Source of the DNA: CAYVSY01 sp964454255
GTDB lineage: Bacteria; Bacillota_I; Bacilli_A; RF39; UBA660
Length of the DNA stretch: 51,022 bases
Direction: 5' to 3'
Assembly (NCBI GenBank): GCA_964454255.1
Contig: CAYVSY010000001.1
Span: 1-51,022 of the forward strand
Shown: positions 50,987-51,022 of the stretch, piece by piece
Layout of the letters: the number at the start of each line of letters is the position of its first letter
Numbering within the stretch: the first letter of the stretch is position 1
Notes under the pieces: generated by a model
Databases searched by the model: none
What the model saw: the letters and a program-made list of their open reading frames with translations, nothing else
What the model was told of the DNA's origin: nothing
Made by a program: the position numbers and the translations under genes

Positions 50987-51022
50987 GTAATTTTTGAAAT
51001 ATTTTTTCATTTGTTAATAATT

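Noticed and set aside
1..51022. Mycoplasma code with TGA read as Trp
   Set aside because: All long genes are open with the standard code, Trp is encoded by TGG, and family-correct ends such as hisS use TGA as stop.
50872..51022. CIRCE or CtsR operator controlling lon
   Set aside because: Neither the CIRCE inverted repeat nor the CtsR heptad repeat is present. The 18-bp stem has a different sequence and a T run.

Overview
The window is about 51 kb of very AT-rich DNA (roughly three quarters A+T) with short intergenic gaps, GGTG/AGGAGG ribosome binding sites and the standard bacterial code (Trp is TGG, and TGA ends genes such as hisS and glyA). Small versions of housekeeping proteins (SMC of 982 residues), T-box leaders, fused SecDF, and the order comN-secDF-relA-dtd-hisS-aspS-tcdA with spoVB and rarA nearby point to a Firmicutes/Bacilli chromosome. 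The best guess is an uncultured Mollicutes-like Bacilli lineage (RF39/Erysipelotrichia type). This placement is inferred from gene content and composition, not from a marker tree.

Layout. 1-4.5 kb: an orphan AbiEii-like nucleotidyltransferase, then a one-carbon pair (double-domain thyX plus glyA), uppP and a tRNA-Thr. 4.5-6.5 kb: an accessory patch holding a frameshifted grpB-like gene, an IS21-type istB relic, a small orphan ORF and a Fic/Doc-like protein whose catalytic His is Gln. 6.5-17.3 kb: smc, a PASTA/polysaccharide deacetylase, a prepilin-like small protein, tgt, membrane proteins, nusB-xseA-xseB, spoIVB (reverse) and a ZIP transporter. 17.3-22 kb: unknown genes, a newly noted 42-residue membrane ORF, spoIIM, mnmA, an HTH protein and a decayed cas9 remnant. 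22-26.6 kb: phosphohexomutase and a Xer recombinase (reverse), rarA (forward), tcdA and a probable 6S RNA (reverse). 26.6-37.4 kb: a long reverse-strand block for translation and stringent control (comN, secDF, relA, dtd, an AI-2E family permease, T-box, hisS, aspS, a ttcA-like gene, a MazF-like gene). 37.4-38.8 kb: spoVB forward. 38.8-51 kb: a second reverse block with lon, an unknown surface protein, serS, a phosphoesterase, a eukaryote-type UDP-sugar pyrophosphorylase, frr, an unknown gene, a Phe T-box, pheS and pheT.

How the genes work together. glyA makes the methylene-tetrahydrofolate that thyX consumes. tRNA supply and quality are heavily represented: four aminoacyl-tRNA synthetases, dtd, tgt, mnmA, a ttcA-like gene and tcdA. 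relA, the T-boxes and 6S RNA add starvation control. uppP, spoVB, the deacetylase and the pyrophosphorylase serve the cell envelope. Three sporulation-family genes (spoIVB, spoIIM, spoVB) are intact. The most notable items are the cas9 fossil, the Gln-substituted Fic protein, a strong terminator hairpin in the lon leader, an unusually small T-box leader before hisS, and heavy overlap of stop codons with terminators and promoters.
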